DNA of 64,000 bases from Nocardioides humilatus (GCF_008373755.1 NZ_VUJV01000001.1:868001-932000); one strand, 5' to 3'; shown: positions 7,510-16,597, numbered from the stretch's first letter. Numbers and translations are program-made. Notes: generated from the letters alone by a model not told the origin.

Positions 7510-8994
7510 GTGTCCGACTACGTGAAACAGGCAGTCGTCGTCATCCACGGCATGGGCGAGCAGCTGCCGCTGTCGACGCTGACGCGGTTCATCGACACCG
7601 CGCTGACGCCGGTCGGGGTCGACAAGGAACGCCACTACTACTCCCGACCGGAGTCGGTGACCGGCACCTACGAGTCCCGCCGGTTCCTCGCTCCCCGCGC
7701 CCTCGAAGGCGAGGTCGAGGTCAACGCGCAGACTGACTTCTTCGAGTACCACTGGGCCTACAAGATGCAGGGCAACCGCCTCGACGACCTGTGGCCGACG
7801 TTCCGCAAGATCCTGGTGCAGCTGCCTCATCGGGTGCCCACGGGCCTGCGCGGAGTCTGGGTCCTCGCCTGGGCGTTGATCATCTGGACCGTGTGGGCGG
7901 TCCTGGATGGTCCGCTCGAGGGGGAGGTGTTCGGCAAGGACGACCCGCTCGGTTCGGCCGTGGCCGCGCTGGTGTCGGGCGGACTCGCTGCAGCGCTGAT
8001 CTCCTACCTGATGGCGCGGGTGCTCCCGAAGTGGTTGACGGCGAGCTTCGTGGACGTGGTGCGCTACCTCGACACCAGCCCTCGCTCCTACGAGGCCCGA
8101 CGAGAGATCCGCAAGGGCCTGGTCGACCTGCTGCAGGCACTGCACGACTCCGAGGCACCGAGGTATGACCGCATTGTGATCGTCGCGCACAGCCTCGGCG
8201 CCTACATCGCCTACGACGGCATCGCCTACCTGTGGGGGACGATGAACGCCAAGACCGACTTCGACCCGGTCAGCAAGGACCTGCGCTCGTTGCTGGCTCT
8301 CGAGGATGCCGCCTCATCGCTGAAGGGCAGCGTTCCCCACGCCTCACAGGTCCACCGTTTCCAGCAGGCCCAGCGTGATCTCGGGTGCGAGATCCGATCG
8401 CAGGGCAACCCGTGGCTGATCACCGACTTCGTGAGCGTCGGGACCCCGATGTATTTCGCCGACCAGCTCATGAACGGCAAGGGCGGCCGCTCCTTCGCCA
8501 AGCGCGTCGAGAGGCGCGAGATCCCCACCTGTCCGCCTCACAACGAGGAGGACCCGGACAACAACATCAACGGGCTCCCCCGCTTCTACTCGTGGCGCAA
8601 GACGTTCTGGGCGGGCCCGAAGGGCCAGCGCAAGAAGGTTTCGCGCCGCGTCATCTACGAAGGTGCGCCGTTTGCAGTGACCCGCTGGACCAACCTCTAC
8701 TTCCCGGTGCGGCTCGCGTTCTTCGGTGACTGGTTCGGCGGTCCGCTCGGCCCGGTCTTCGGACGAGGCATCAAGGACGTCGAGGTCACGGGCAATACCC
8801 CCGGCCGCCCCGGCACCCGCCCGTGGCGGCACCGCTTACTCCCCGCGGCGGCCCATTCGCTCTACTTCAGCTTCCCCGAGGACGACGCCGAGGACTCGGC
8901 AGCGACAGCGATCCGGGCGGCGCTCGACCTCGCATGCAGCGACTGGATCCACGCGATGCCGAAGGCCGCGGGCGACGATGCGGAAGAAGTCTGA
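7510..8994 (+). CDS. alpha/beta-hydrolase (lipase-like) membrane protein
   Basis: 494 residues. It opens with an oxyanion-hole-like strand VVVIHGMGEQ (about 9-18) and has a nucleophile elbow IVIVAHSLGAY (GxSxG-like, AHSLG, near residue 220-225). Two hydrophobic segments lie between them (about 116-135 and 155-178), suggesting a membrane hairpin inserted in the hydrolase fold. GTG 7510 was chosen as the first start before the conserved strand. It lies 140 bp after the AAA ATPase gene; a joint function is possible but unproven. Substrate unknown (lipid ester or peptide). Confidence 0.65.
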   Translation: MSDYVKQAVVVIHGMGEQLPLSTLTRFIDTALTPVGVDKERHYYSRPESVTGTYESRRFLAPRALEGEVEVNAQTDFFEYHWAYKMQGNRLDDLWPTFRKILVQLPHRVPTGLRGVWVLAWALIIWTVWAVLDGPLEGEVFGKDDPLGSAVAALVSGGLAAALISYLMARVLPKWLTASFVDVVRYLDTSPRSYEARREIRKGLVDLLQALHDSEAPRYDRIVIVAHSLGAYIAYDGIAYLWGTMNAKTDFDPVSKDLRSLLALEDAASSLKGSVPHASQVHRFQQAQRDLGCEIRSQGNPWLITDFVSVGTPMYFADQLMNGKGGRSFAKRVERREIPTCPPHNEEDPDNNINGLPRFYSWRKTFWAGPKGQRKKVSRRVIYEGAPFAVTRWTNLYFPVRLAFFGDWFGGPLGPVFGRGIKDVEVTGNTPGRPGTRPWRHRLLPAAAHSLYFSFPEDDAEDSAATAIRAALDLACSDWIHAMPKAAGDDAEEV

Positions 8995-9023
8995 CCGGAA
9001 TGCGGTCAATATCTTCGTGGCCA

Positions 9024-9054
9024 TTGGCAAAGGCCCTGGCAAGACGCGTAGGCT
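9024..9054 (+). promoter_or_regulatory. candidate promoter of the first cold-shock gene
   Basis: TTGGCA (9024-9029) and TAGGCT (9049-9054) with a 19-bp spacer. The spacer is slightly long, so the call is tentative. It would give a 5' leader of roughly 165 nt, typical of cold-shock genes whose leaders control translation by structure. Confidence 0.35.
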
Positions 9055-9226
9055 GGTGCCGTTGAAGGGGTGATCCGCAAGGACCGCCCACCGCCGCCGG
9101 CGATAGACGGCGGTACATCACGTAGTTCTTGGTTTTCGGTTCAGCTGGACATCCAACGAATGCAGATGTTTTCAGCTCGAGCGTCCGACAAGGTGTCGGG
9201 TCGCAGCAACACCGAAGGAAAAAATC

Positions 9227-9430
9227 ATGACCCAGGGAACCGTGAAGTGGTTCAACGCTGACAAGGGCTTCGGCTTCATCGCTCAGGACGACGGCGGCGC
9301 CGACGTCTTCGTGCACTTCTCCGCCATCCAGACCCAGGGCTTCAAGAGCCTCGAGGACAACCAGCGCGTCGAGTTCGACGTGACGCAGGGTCCCAAGGGT
9401 CCGCAGGCCGAGAACGTCCGCGCCATCTGA
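9227..9430 (+). CDS. cspA: cold-shock protein (CspA family)
   Basis: 67 residues, a complete cold-shock domain with RNP1 (KGFGFI) and RNP2 (VFVHF) motifs that bind single-stranded RNA and DNA. The start is fixed by the homologous [10 protein letters not shown] and by GAAGGA 7 bp upstream. A leader of about 230 bp without other genes precedes it, and a strong hairpin terminator follows 22 bp after the stop. It is nearly identical to the second cold-shock protein at 40604-40807, which suggests a duplicated housekeeping RNA chaperone. Symbol by family. Confidence 0.95.
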   Translation: MTQGTVKWFNADKGFGFIAQDDGGADVFVHFSAIQTQGFKSLEDNQRVEFDVTQGPKGPQAENVRAI

Positions 9431-9452
9431 CGCAGACGGCCTCAGCGCCGGC

Positions 9453-9490
9453 AGCCCCGCTCGTCATCGACGAGCGGGGCTGTTCGCATT
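9453..9490 (+). terminator. rho-independent terminator of cspA
   Basis: A perfect 13-bp stem, AGCCCCGCTCGTC (9453-9465) with GACGAGCGGGGCT (9469-9481), has a 3-nt loop and is followed by GTTCGCATTTT. Confidence 0.85.
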
Positions 9491-9513
9491 TTCAGCGCCG
9501 ACTCACGACCGGC

Positions 9514-9927
9514 TCACGACCGGACTGCGGCGCTCCCGGTCGCCTGGACGGCGAGCCTGCCGTCGGCCGTCCACAGTCCGGCCTCGGCGAACACCACCGA
9601 CGACCCGCGCTTGAGGACCCGGCCCTCGCCGCGCACTTCGCCCAGCGGGAGCGGCGCGAGGAAGTTCGTCGTGATCGAGATGGTGGGCAAGAAGAGCTCG
9701 GCCTCGGCATAGACGACCAGCGACAGCACGACATCGATCATCGCGACGGCGAAACCGCCCTGGACGTTGTCGAAGTGGTTGCGGAAGGCGGGTTGCGGCG
9801 CGAACAGCAGGTCGACGTACGCCGGATCGCGTCTCGCCTCCGTGACGACGAACGGAGTGAGCTCGGCGCACACCGGCCGCGGCAGCGCGTTGAGGTGGGC
9901 GACGAGGTCCACCGATCCTTCGGGCAC
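9514..9927 (-). CDS. PaaI-family hotdog thioesterase
   Basis: 137 residues with the hotdog signature NVQGGFAVAMIDVVLSL (about 60-76), where the Asp and preceding Gly-Gly form the acyl-thioester site, followed by SITTNFLAPLPLGEVRGEGRVLKRGSSVVFAEAGLW. Such enzymes hydrolyse acyl-CoA or acyl-ACP thioesters in the cytoplasm. GTG 9927 was chosen as the first start of the homologous frame; no good Shine-Dalgarno sequence is seen. It lies 15 bp downstream of the PLD-like gene on the same strand and probably shares its transcript. Confidence 0.8.
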   Translation of the reverse strand: MPEGSVDLVAHLNALPRPVCAELTPFVVTEARRDPAYVDLLFAPQPAFRNHFDNVQGGFAVAMIDVVLSLVVYAEAELFLPTISITTNFLAPLPLGEVRGEGRVLKRGSSVVFAEAGLWTADGRLAVQATGSAAVRS

Positions 9928-9942
9928 GGCTGCCAGTCTTCC

Positions 9943-11100
9943 TCAGCCCGGCACGAAGATGTCGCTGCCGGCGATGATCCGCTCGATCTCGGCCTTGAGG
10001 TGCCGGGCGAGGTCCCCGCACGCGGCCGCGTCGACCGTCACCCCGTCGGCCTCGGGGTAGACCGAGCCGAGGACGAAGATGTTCTCGTCGTTGTACTCGT
10101 TGGCCGGAGCGGTGTAGTTGAAGCTCCCCGCGACCACGATCTTCTCGTCGATGACCATCAGCTTGTGGTGGAGCTTGCGGAGGTTGGCGAAGACCCCGCT
10201 CTTGCTCGGCACGTAGAGCTCGATGTTCGGGTGCTTCAGCCATGCGGGAGCAGCCCACTTCTGCTTCGCCTGGGCCGGGTCGAGCACGCCCTTGATCGTC
10301 ATCCCCCCGCGCGCCAGCGCGAGCATCGTGTCATCGATGCCCGAGGACCCGGCGAAGGTGAAGATCGCGAAGTAGACCTCGCTGGAGCCCTTGAGCATCT
10401 GCTTCATGATCTCGAGCTCGGGGGTGTGGTCCGGGGCGAAGAGCACCTTCACCGGCACCCCGCCCAGCCCGTAGGTCTTCGGCACGTCGCCGTGCATCCC
10501 GCGCCCGAACGATCCGTGGCGCAGCTGCTCGACCTCGGTGAGGTACTGCCGACAGACGTAGGAGTTGCGGAAGACGAAGACGTGGTTGAGGTTCTTGTGG
10601 GTGTCGGTGTCGGTGAAGTTGGCCGACCCGGTCAGCAACGCCGAGGTCGCCACCGACCCACCGTCGTAGTCCCGCAGCACGAACTTCTGGTGGAAGATCG
10701 CCGGGTTGTAGTCGCCCCGCACCTGGACGTCGGAGCGCAGCAACGCGGCGAGGATCCGCCGGTTCGCGGCCAGCTCGGTGTCGTCGGCACCCCACTGCAC
10801 CCGCCGAAGCGCCTGTTCGGGCGTCTCCCCCGCCTTGGGCGACGGCTGCTTCGGCGGGTTGCCCTGGAGCGGCGTGCGCAGGTAGTCCTGCTCGAGGAAC
10901 AGCTCGACCCGGACGCCGCGCCAGCTGGCGTCGAGGATCGCCTGGGCGATCGCCTCGTTGTCGAGCTCTTGGACCGCGATGCTCAACGTGACCTTCGCCG
11001 CCGAGATGAAGTCGACGATCACCGTCTCGAGGTTGTCGGCGGCGCCGAGCTCCTGCGGGCCGACGTAAGCCTCGATCTTGCCGTCTGCGAACTGCGCCAT
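9943..11100 (-). CDS. phospholipase D-like (HKD) protein
   Basis: 385 residues with two HxKxxxxD active-site motifs: HQKFVLRD (followed by GSANFTD) and HHKLMVID (followed by GSFNYT), the paired half-sites of the PLD superfamily. There is no signal peptide, so it acts in the cytoplasm or leaves by another route. Substrates of such solitary enzymes range from phospholipids to nucleic acid phosphodiesters and cannot be fixed here. ATG 11100 follows GGAGG at a 7-bp spacing; the longer frame beginning at 11127 lacks this. Confidence 0.85.
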   Translation of the reverse strand: MAQFADGKIEAYVGPQELGAADNLETVIVDFISAAKVTLSIAVQELDNEAIAQAILDASWRGVRVELFLEQDYLRTPLQGNPPKQPSPKAGETPEQALRRVQWGADDTELAANRRILAALLRSDVQVRGDYNPAIFHQKFVLRDYDGGSVATSALLTGSANFTDTDTHKNLNHVFVFRNSYVCRQYLTEVEQLRHGSFGRGMHGDVPKTYGLGGVPVKVLFAPDHTPELEIMKQMLKGSSEVYFAIFTFAGSSGIDDTMLALARGGMTIKGVLDPAQAKQKWAAPAWLKHPNIELYVPSKSGVFANLRKLHHKLMVIDEKIVVAGSFNYTAPANEYNDENIFVLGSVYPEADGVTVDAAACGDLARHLKAEIERIIAGSDIFVPG

Positions 11101-11227
11101 GGGAGGACCTCCGTGTCGAGAACACACGCGTGGGTCGCCGCCCGAGCAGCGTGATTCCCACGGTCCTCTCCTCGAGGCGTCCCGGCAATCGGGGTAACCC
11201 TGGAGACTCCCTCAGGTCGAGGGCAGA

Positions 11228-11434
11228 TCAGGTGGGCGGGCGCTGCAGCGAGATCCAGCGCCACAGGACGACCGCTCCGAGGACCAGGCCTCCGGCGATC
11301 ACCAGGAACCACGCGGAGCTCGACAGCGGGTCTGTCGCGGCGCCGATCACCACACCGGTGGCTGGTACGGCGAGCCACACCAGGAGGAGGCTCACCCACA
11401 GCTGGGTCACGGACGGCGGTTCGTGATCGCTCAT
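11228..11434 (-). CDS. small two-helix membrane protein
   Basis: 68 residues. Two transmembrane helices (about 12-32 and 41-60) are separated by a short Asp/Pro/Ser loop, with a basic C-terminus (WISLQRPPT). ATG 11434 has GAGGAG 7-8 bp upstream. The upstream gene, 10 bp away on the same strand, is the FkbM methyltransferase, so this small gene may be the last of the glycan operon. No family is recognised. Confidence 0.7.
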   Translation of the reverse strand: MSDHEPPSVTQLWVSLLLVWLAVPATGVVIGAATDPLSSSAWFLVIAGGLVLGAVVLWRWISLQRPPT

Positions 11435-11444
11435 CTTTGACTCC

Positions 11445-12365
11445 TCAGAGGCGCTGGGCTGCGGGGACCAGCTGCTCGACGGCAGCAAGTCCAGCGAGGT
11501 CATCTTGGTGGATAACAGCGACATCCCAATAGGTCTGCGCCCGAATCCCGACTTTTTCTTCGAGCGGAGCCGTGCGGGAGCCGATGTCGGCGACCGTCGT
11601 ACGGCCCAGCGCGTCGCCACCGTTGCCCCACACCGCGACGTCGCGGTAGCCGAGCTCGGCGAGGCGCGGCCAGACGGCCAACGGGTCGTTGCCGGCGAGC
11701 CGGGAGAGCCGGTGGTCGTACTCGAAGAAGAGCACCGGGCGCGCACCGCCCCAGGCCTCGGCGATCGCCGGGACCAGCTCGACGTCGTAGCCGTCGGTGT
11801 CGCTCTTGATCAGGCGGAGGTTGGCGAAGGAGGGGTACTTCTCGCGCAGCGCCTCCGGCGTGATCGTCGGCAGCGCGTCGCCCACCTCGCCCTCCGCGAA
11901 GCGCGTCGTGCCTCCCGTGCGTACGGCGGTCGTCGCCTCGGTCTTCGGGTCGGGCGTCAGCAGCGCCTCGACCACGGCGACGCGAGGGTCCTCGTCGACG
12001 TTGAGGTGGAGGTACTCGAGGAAGTAGGGGTCGGCCTCGACGCAGAGGATCTGGGCGTCGGTCGCGTGCAGGATCTGCAGGGCCGAGTCGCCGACGTTGG
12101 CACCGACATCGAGCACGGTGACCGGCGACGCCGGCTCGGAGAGCGCGGCAGCGAGCCGCACGAGGTTCTGGCCGTAAGGACCATCACCGGCATAGTCGGG
12201 CAGCCGGTGCGGCCACGGCAGCACCATCTTGACGCCCTGGACCTCCCGGACGACCTTGCGATTGGGGAAGCGGTCGCGCACCCACCACCCGAGGTGGTGG
12301 CGCACGTTGGAAGGAAGGTCGCGGAGCTTGGGGGGCACGACGGGCAATTTAGTGCTGACCTCCAT
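11445..12365 (-). CDS. FkbM-family methyltransferase
   Basis: 306 residues. SAM-binding motif I is VLDVGANVGDSALQIL (about 84-99), followed by the acidic ILCVEADP strand end. The FkbM signature appears later as LIKSDTDGYDVELV, then PVLFFEYDH. Family members O-methylate hydroxyls of polyketides or sugars. It lies 6 bp after the sulfotransferase stop in a minus-strand run gmd-sulfotransferase-fkbM, so a sugar hydroxyl of a surface polysaccharide is the likely target. The start is the ATG at 12365. Confidence 0.85.
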   Translation of the reverse strand: MEVSTKLPVVPPKLRDLPSNVRHHLGWWVRDRFPNRKVVREVQGVKMVLPWPHRLPDYAGDGPYGQNLVRLAAALSEPASPVTVLDVGANVGDSALQILHATDAQILCVEADPYFLEYLHLNVDEDPRVAVVEALLTPDPKTEATTAVRTGGTTRFAEGEVGDALPTITPEALREKYPSFANLRLIKSDTDGYDVELVPAIAEAWGGARPVLFFEYDHRLSRLAGNDPLAVWPRLAELGYRDVAVWGNGGDALGRTTVADIGSRTAPLEEKVGIRAQTYWDVAVIHQDDLAGLAAVEQLVPAAQRL

Positions 12366-12371
12366 CAGGTT

Positions 12372-13445
12372 TCAGACAGACCAGCCGGCGAACGCCTGGC
12401 CGGTCATCTCGCGCAGCTCGGCGACCTCGGGTGCGAGCGCAGCACGCAGTCGTGCGAGCGACTCCTCGCTCGGCTCCGGACGCTCAACGGGCTTGCTGAT
12501 CCGGCGCTTCACGAAGTTGCGGAACTGCGTGAGTCGGTCGGTCGGCAGCTTGTGCATCAGCCGGATGAGCGCCGGCCGGCGCAGCGCCTGGTACCAGCCG
12601 GGGAGGGTGCCCTTGTCGCCGTAGGAGTTGCGCGGCCGCAGCGCCTCCTCGTCGAGCTCGATCGGAGCGAGCCCGAGGAAGTCGAAGATCCGCTTCATCG
12701 TCGTCTGCGGGTCGTCGCGGAGGTCGGCGAGGTCGATGACCAGCACCTGCTCGGGCGGGAACCGGCGGTAGAACTCGCGCAGCTGGGTGGCGTAGCGGCT
12801 CGGCGCGACGATGCGGTTGTGCGGCTCGTCGACGTCGACGAGGGCCGCCTCGATGTCCTCGGTCATGACGCCCCAGGTCGCTTCCTCGACGTACTCCGCG
12901 ATCGCGCGTTCGACGGGGTCGCGCACGAGGTAGAGCAGCTTGGCGTCAGGGATCAGCTCGGCCATCCGGTCGACGACGCCGGGGAACACGGGCCACTTGG
13001 TGTATTGCGGCGTCGACTCCCCGCGGTAGGCCGTCCCGGGCGCGTAGTAGCCCTGGTAGCGCCCGACCCACGAGAGGCATCCGGGGTCGGTGAAGAACCG
13101 CATCTCCTTGTCGTCGGACATGGAGACCTCGGGGTGCAGCGCGAGGTAGTTGTGCAGGCTCGTCGACCCGGCCTTCGCGGCCCCGATCACGACCAGGTTG
13201 GGGAGCAGCGACGCGTCGGGCTCGACCGCGACCGCATCACCGCGCGGCTGCCGGTCCTTCTGCGCCACCGAGAGGTCGCACCAGGGGCAGATGTCGTGAG
13301 GATGTCCGTCGCTCGCGAGGAGCCAGCCGAGCTTGCGCATCTCCACCGTCGTGCTGGTCGAGATGACCGGCGGCACGCACAGGTCGCACTGCAAGGAGAC
13401 CAGCTCGTCGCGGCCCTCCCGGGCGAAGCGGTCGAGGACGGTCAT
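12372..13445 (-). CDS. PAPS-dependent sulfotransferase with N-terminal CxxC-CxxC segment
   Basis: 357 residues. The 5'-phosphosulfate loop is VVIGAAKAGSTSLHNYL (about 90-106) and the 3'-phosphate site is LLYLVRDPVERAIAEY; both are diagnostic of the Sulfotransfer families that use PAPS. Unusually, the first 60 residues carry two CxxC pairs (CDLC and CPWC, about 32 residues apart), which look like a zinc ribbon. Its ATG overlaps the stop of the preceding gmd gene (TGATG). The context implies sulfation of a deoxysugar-containing glycan; inference. Confidence 0.85.
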   Translation of the reverse strand: MTVLDRFAREGRDELVSLQCDLCVPPVISTSTTVEMRKLGWLLASDGHPHDICPWCDLSVAQKDRQPRGDAVAVEPDASLLPNLVVIGAAKAGSTSLHNYLALHPEVSMSDDKEMRFFTDPGCLSWVGRYQGYYAPGTAYRGESTPQYTKWPVFPGVVDRMAELIPDAKLLYLVRDPVERAIAEYVEEATWGVMTEDIEAALVDVDEPHNRIVAPSRYATQLREFYRRFPPEQVLVIDLADLRDDPQTTMKRIFDFLGLAPIELDEEALRPRNSYGDKGTLPGWYQALRRPALIRLMHKLPTDRLTQFRNFVKRRISKPVERPEPSEESLARLRAALAPEVAELREMTGQAFAGWSV

Positions 13446-14422
13446 CAGCGTCCGAGGAGGCGCGACATCTGCTCGATGTCGGCGTCGACCATCAGCCGCG
13501 CGAGCGCCTTGGCGTCGGTGTCGGGCTTCCAGCCCAGCACCTCGCGGGCCTTGCTCGCGTCACCGATGAGCGCGTCGACCTCGGTCGGCCGCTCGTAGGA
13601 CTCGTTGTAGCGGACGTGGTCCTCCCAGTTGAGGCCCGCGTGGGAGAAGGCGTACTCGGCGAACTCACGCACGGTGGTGCCGATGCCGGTGGCGAGCACG
13701 TAGTCCTGCGGCTCGTCATGCTGCAGCATCCGCCACATGCCCTCGACGTATTCCTTGGCGTAGCCCCAGTCGCGGATCGCGTCGAGGTTGCCGAGGGTGA
13801 GGTGGTCGGTGATGCCGAGCTTGATGGACGCGACGCCGAGCGTGATCTTGCGGGTCACGAAGCTCTCGCCACGACGGGGCGACTCGTGGTTGAACAAGAT
13901 GCCGGAGACCGCGAAGAGGTCGTAGGCCTCGCGGTAGTTGATCGTCACCCAGTGCGCGTAGAGCTTCGCGGCGCCGTAGGGCGAGCGCGGGTAGAACGTC
14001 GTGTCCTCGGCCTGGGGCGGCGGGGTCGCGCCGAACATCTCCGAGGTCGACGCCTGGTAGAAGCGGCAGTCGATCTTCGCTGCCCGGATCGCCTCGAGTA
14101 GGCGCAGGGTGCCGGTCGCGTCGGTCGACGCCGTGTATTCCGGCATCTCGAAGGACACCTTCACGTGGCTCTGCGCACCGAGGTTGTAGACCTCGTGCGG
14201 CGTGATCTCGCGGATCAGGTTGACCAGGCTGACGCCGTCGGTCAGGTCGCCGTAGTGCAGGTGGAGGTTGCTGTCGGTGTGCAGGTGGTCGATCCGGCTG
14301 CGGTTGAGGGTCGACGCGCGCCGCACGAGTCCGTGCACCTCGTAGCCCTTGCCGAGGAGCAGCTCAGCGAGGTAGGAGCCGTCCTGTCCGGTGATGCCGG
14401 TGATGAGTGCACGCTTCGTCAC
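13445..14422 (-). CDS. gmd: GDP-mannose 4,6-dehydratase
   Basis: 325 residues. It begins with the Rossmann motif [16 protein letters not shown] and has the GMD catalytic set: Ser/Glu in ASTSEMFG and YGAAK (Tyr and Lys of the SDR triad), plus the conserved [19 protein letters not shown] and [21 protein letters not shown] segments. It converts GDP-D-mannose to GDP-4-keto-6-deoxy-D-mannose in the cytoplasm, the branch point for GDP-rhamnose, fucose and related sugars. GTG 14422 begins the homologous region and has a TATACG element 7 bp upstream; the longer frame is rejected. First gene of the minus-strand glycan run. Confidence 0.93.
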   Translation of the reverse strand: MTKRALITGITGQDGSYLAELLLGKGYEVHGLVRRASTLNRSRIDHLHTDSNLHLHYGDLTDGVSLVNLIREITPHEVYNLGAQSHVKVSFEMPEYTASTDATGTLRLLEAIRAAKIDCRFYQASTSEMFGATPPPQAEDTTFYPRSPYGAAKLYAHWVTINYREAYDLFAVSGILFNHESPRRGESFVTRKITLGVASIKLGITDHLTLGNLDAIRDWGYAKEYVEGMWRMLQHDEPQDYVLATGIGTTVREFAEYAFSHAGLNWEDHVRYNESYERPTEVDALIGDASKAREVLGWKPDTDAKALARLMVDADIEQMSRLLGR

Positions 14423-14524
14423 GCGGGCCACCGTATATGGCCGATAAGGTGCTCGCGCTTCGAGTCCGACATTCCAACCCACGGGCCAACCCACTGGCCG
14501 TCACAACGGGAGGGTCCGTTCCCC

Positions 14525-15601
14525 ATGCACCTGGTCGTCGATGCGGTCGTCGTCCGGTCCGGAAGCTCCGCCATCGTCATCGAGCACCTGCTCCGCGGAT
14601 GGACCCAGGAGGCCCCTGACGACGAGGTCACCGTGCTGGTGGGCCCCGAAGGGCCGTGCTTCGCGATCCCCGAGGGCTACCGCGTCGAGACCGTCACTGC
14701 GCCGGTCGGCGGCCCCGCGGGCAAGTTGTGGCTGCGCACCCTCGGAGTACGACGGAGCGCCCGCGCGCAGCGCCCTGACGCGGTCCTCGCGGCCGTGCCC
14801 GCGACCGGGCTGGTCGGCTACGGACGCCGGCGCGGGTTGATCCTCTACGACCTTCGCCACGAGCTGCGCCCGCATCAGTTCTCGTGGAAGACCCGGCTGT
14901 CGCGGCGGGTGTCCTGGAGCTGGACGATGAGCCGGGCCGACGGGATCTACACGATCTCCGAACGCACGCTCCACGACCTGCAGGCCCGCCACCCCCGCCT
15001 GGCCCGCAACGGGATGGCGGCGCAGCTGGGCGCCGACCACGTCGACGAGTGGCCCCCGCCCACGGAGGCGCAGCAGGCGGGCGGGGCGCCGTACGCCCTG
15101 GCGTTCGGGCACTTCGGCAACAAGAACGCCGACGCCGTCATCGAGGGCTGGGCGCAGTTCTGCGCGACCGACGCGACGTGGACGTTGCGGCTCGTCGGCA
15201 TGGGCTCAGCCGACCGCGCAGCGGCGACCGAGCGGGTCGCCGCGCTCGGCCTGGCCGACCGGGTCGAGCTGATGCCGTGGCTCGATGACGACCAGTTCCA
15301 GGACTGCTTCGTGGCCGCCGGCCTGGTCATCTTCCCGTCCGACTTCGAGGGCTTCGGCCTCCCGGCGATCGAGGCCCAGCGCCTCGGCATCCCGGTCGTG
15401 GTGTCGGACGACCCGGCCCTCGCCGAGGTGACCGGCGGCCACGCCGCCGTCGCCCGGTCGACCAGCCCGTCCGACCTGGCCGCGGCGATCGCTGCTGCGC
15501 TCGCCGCGACCCCTGAGGACCTCGCGGCGGCACGGGAGTTCACCGACGGCTTCTCCTGGCGGCGTACGGCCCGGGTCGTGCGGACGTCACTCCTGGGCTA
15601 G
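14525..15601 (+). CDS. glycosyltransferase (family 4/GT-B type)
   Basis: 358 residues with a two-Rossmann GT-B layout. The C-terminal domain holds ALAFGHFGNKNADAVIEGW, then FPSDFEGFGLPAIEAQRLGIPVV (about 270-292), the EX7E nucleotide-sugar motif of GT4 enzymes. The second half binds the donor. ATG 14525 is the start of the homologous MHLVVDAVVV strand. It is divergent from gmd and convergent with a gmd-like gene, so it sits at the heart of the glycan locus and probably transfers a mannose or deoxymannose unit to a lipid-linked acceptor. Confidence 0.82.
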   Translation: MHLVVDAVVVRSGSSAIVIEHLLRGWTQEAPDDEVTVLVGPEGPCFAIPEGYRVETVTAPVGGPAGKLWLRTLGVRRSARAQRPDAVLAAVPATGLVGYGRRRGLILYDLRHELRPHQFSWKTRLSRRVSWSWTMSRADGIYTISERTLHDLQARHPRLARNGMAAQLGADHVDEWPPPTEAQQAGGAPYALAFGHFGNKNADAVIEGWAQFCATDATWTLRLVGMGSADRAAATERVAALGLADRVELMPWLDDDQFQDCFVAAGLVIFPSDFEGFGLPAIEAQRLGIPVVVSDDPALAEVTGGHAAVARSTSPSDLAAAIAAALAATPEDLAAAREFTDGFSWRRTARVVRTSLLG

Positions 15602-15613
15602 AAGCTCCCGGAC

Positions 15614-16591
15614 TCAGAGGTAGCGGGCGTCGTGCTCGACGCCCGTGCGCAGCCGCTCCTGGTGCACCTCGACCATCCTGCGCACCAGGTCGTCGAACGT
15701 CGTGGTCGCGCGCCAGCCGAGCGCGGCCGCAGCCGGCTCCGGGTCGGCGACCAGCACGGCAGTGTCGGCCGGGCGGATCAGGTCGGGGTCGGTGACGACG
15801 TAGGGCGCCGGGTCGTCGATGCCGGCCGCGGCGAACGCGGTGGTCAGCAGCTGGTCGAGGGTGTGGGTGATGCCGGTGCCGATCTCGACGTCCTGCGGCT
15901 CGTCGGCGCCGAGCATGAGGGCCATCGCCTCGACGTAGTCGCCGGCAAAACCCCAGTCCCGACTCACGTCGAGGTTGCCGAGGCGGAGCTCGCTGCGCTG
16001 CCCGGCGGCGATCTCCGCGACGCCGCGGGTGATCTTGCCGGTGACGAAGACCGCAGGACGCAGCGGGCTCTCGTGGTTGAAGAGGCGGGCCGAGCAGGCG
16101 TGCAGGCCCTGCTTCAGGCGTGCCTCGCGGACCGCATCCTCGGCGGCCGCCTTGGCCTGCGCGTAGGGACTGTGCGCGGCGGACCCGGCGACCTCGGCCG
16201 ACGACGCCTGGAAGAAGCGCGGCTCGCGACCGGTGCGGTCGCGGAGCTCGACCAGGGCGTCGAGCAGCGTCACGACTGCGGTGTGATTGACGGCGCGGGT
16301 GATCTCGGGCTCGTCCCAGCTGCGCGCCACCGAGCTCATCGCGGCCAGGTTGTAGACCTCGTCGGGCTCGGTCTCGGCGACGAGCCGGAACACGTCGTCG
16401 CGGTCGCAGATGTCCATCGGCACCACCTCGACGCCGGCGAGGTAGGCCGCGCAGAGATCGGCCGGGGCGGTGGCCGGGAGCGTGAGCCCGACGACGCGGG
16501 CGCCGGCCCGGAGGAGGAGTCGGGAGAGGTAGATCCCGTCCTGACCGGTGACCCCGGTGACGAGGACCGTCCGTCCCTGCAGATCGCGCAC
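15614..16591 (-). CDS. GDP-mannose 4,6-dehydratase-like NAD-dependent epimerase/dehydratase
   Basis: 325 residues. The Rossmann motif is VLVTGVTGQDGIYLSR. A GMD-like order follows: VYNLAAMSSVARSW, FFQASSAEV, then YAQAK (catalytic Tyr/Lys), LFNHESPLRPAVFVTGKIT and LGNLDVSRDWGFAGDYVEAM. It is a divergent paralogue of the gmd gene at 13445-14422. The Glu of the SxEMFG motif is kept but the surrounding residues differ, so it may be a second dehydratase or the reductase/epimerase that acts on the 4-keto product. GTG 16591 has TAGGCT exactly 6 bp upstream, pointing to a leaderless message. Confidence 0.8.
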   Translation of the reverse strand: MRDLQGRTVLVTGVTGQDGIYLSRLLLRAGARVVGLTLPATAPADLCAAYLAGVEVVPMDICDRDDVFRLVAETEPDEVYNLAAMSSVARSWDEPEITRAVNHTAVVTLLDALVELRDRTGREPRFFQASSAEVAGSAAHSPYAQAKAAAEDAVREARLKQGLHACSARLFNHESPLRPAVFVTGKITRGVAEIAAGQRSELRLGNLDVSRDWGFAGDYVEAMALMLGADEPQDVEIGTGITHTLDQLLTTAFAAAGIDDPAPYVVTDPDLIRPADTAVLVADPEPAAAALGWRATTTFDDLVRRMVEVHQERLRTGVEHDARYL

Positions 16592-16597
16592 GGAGTC

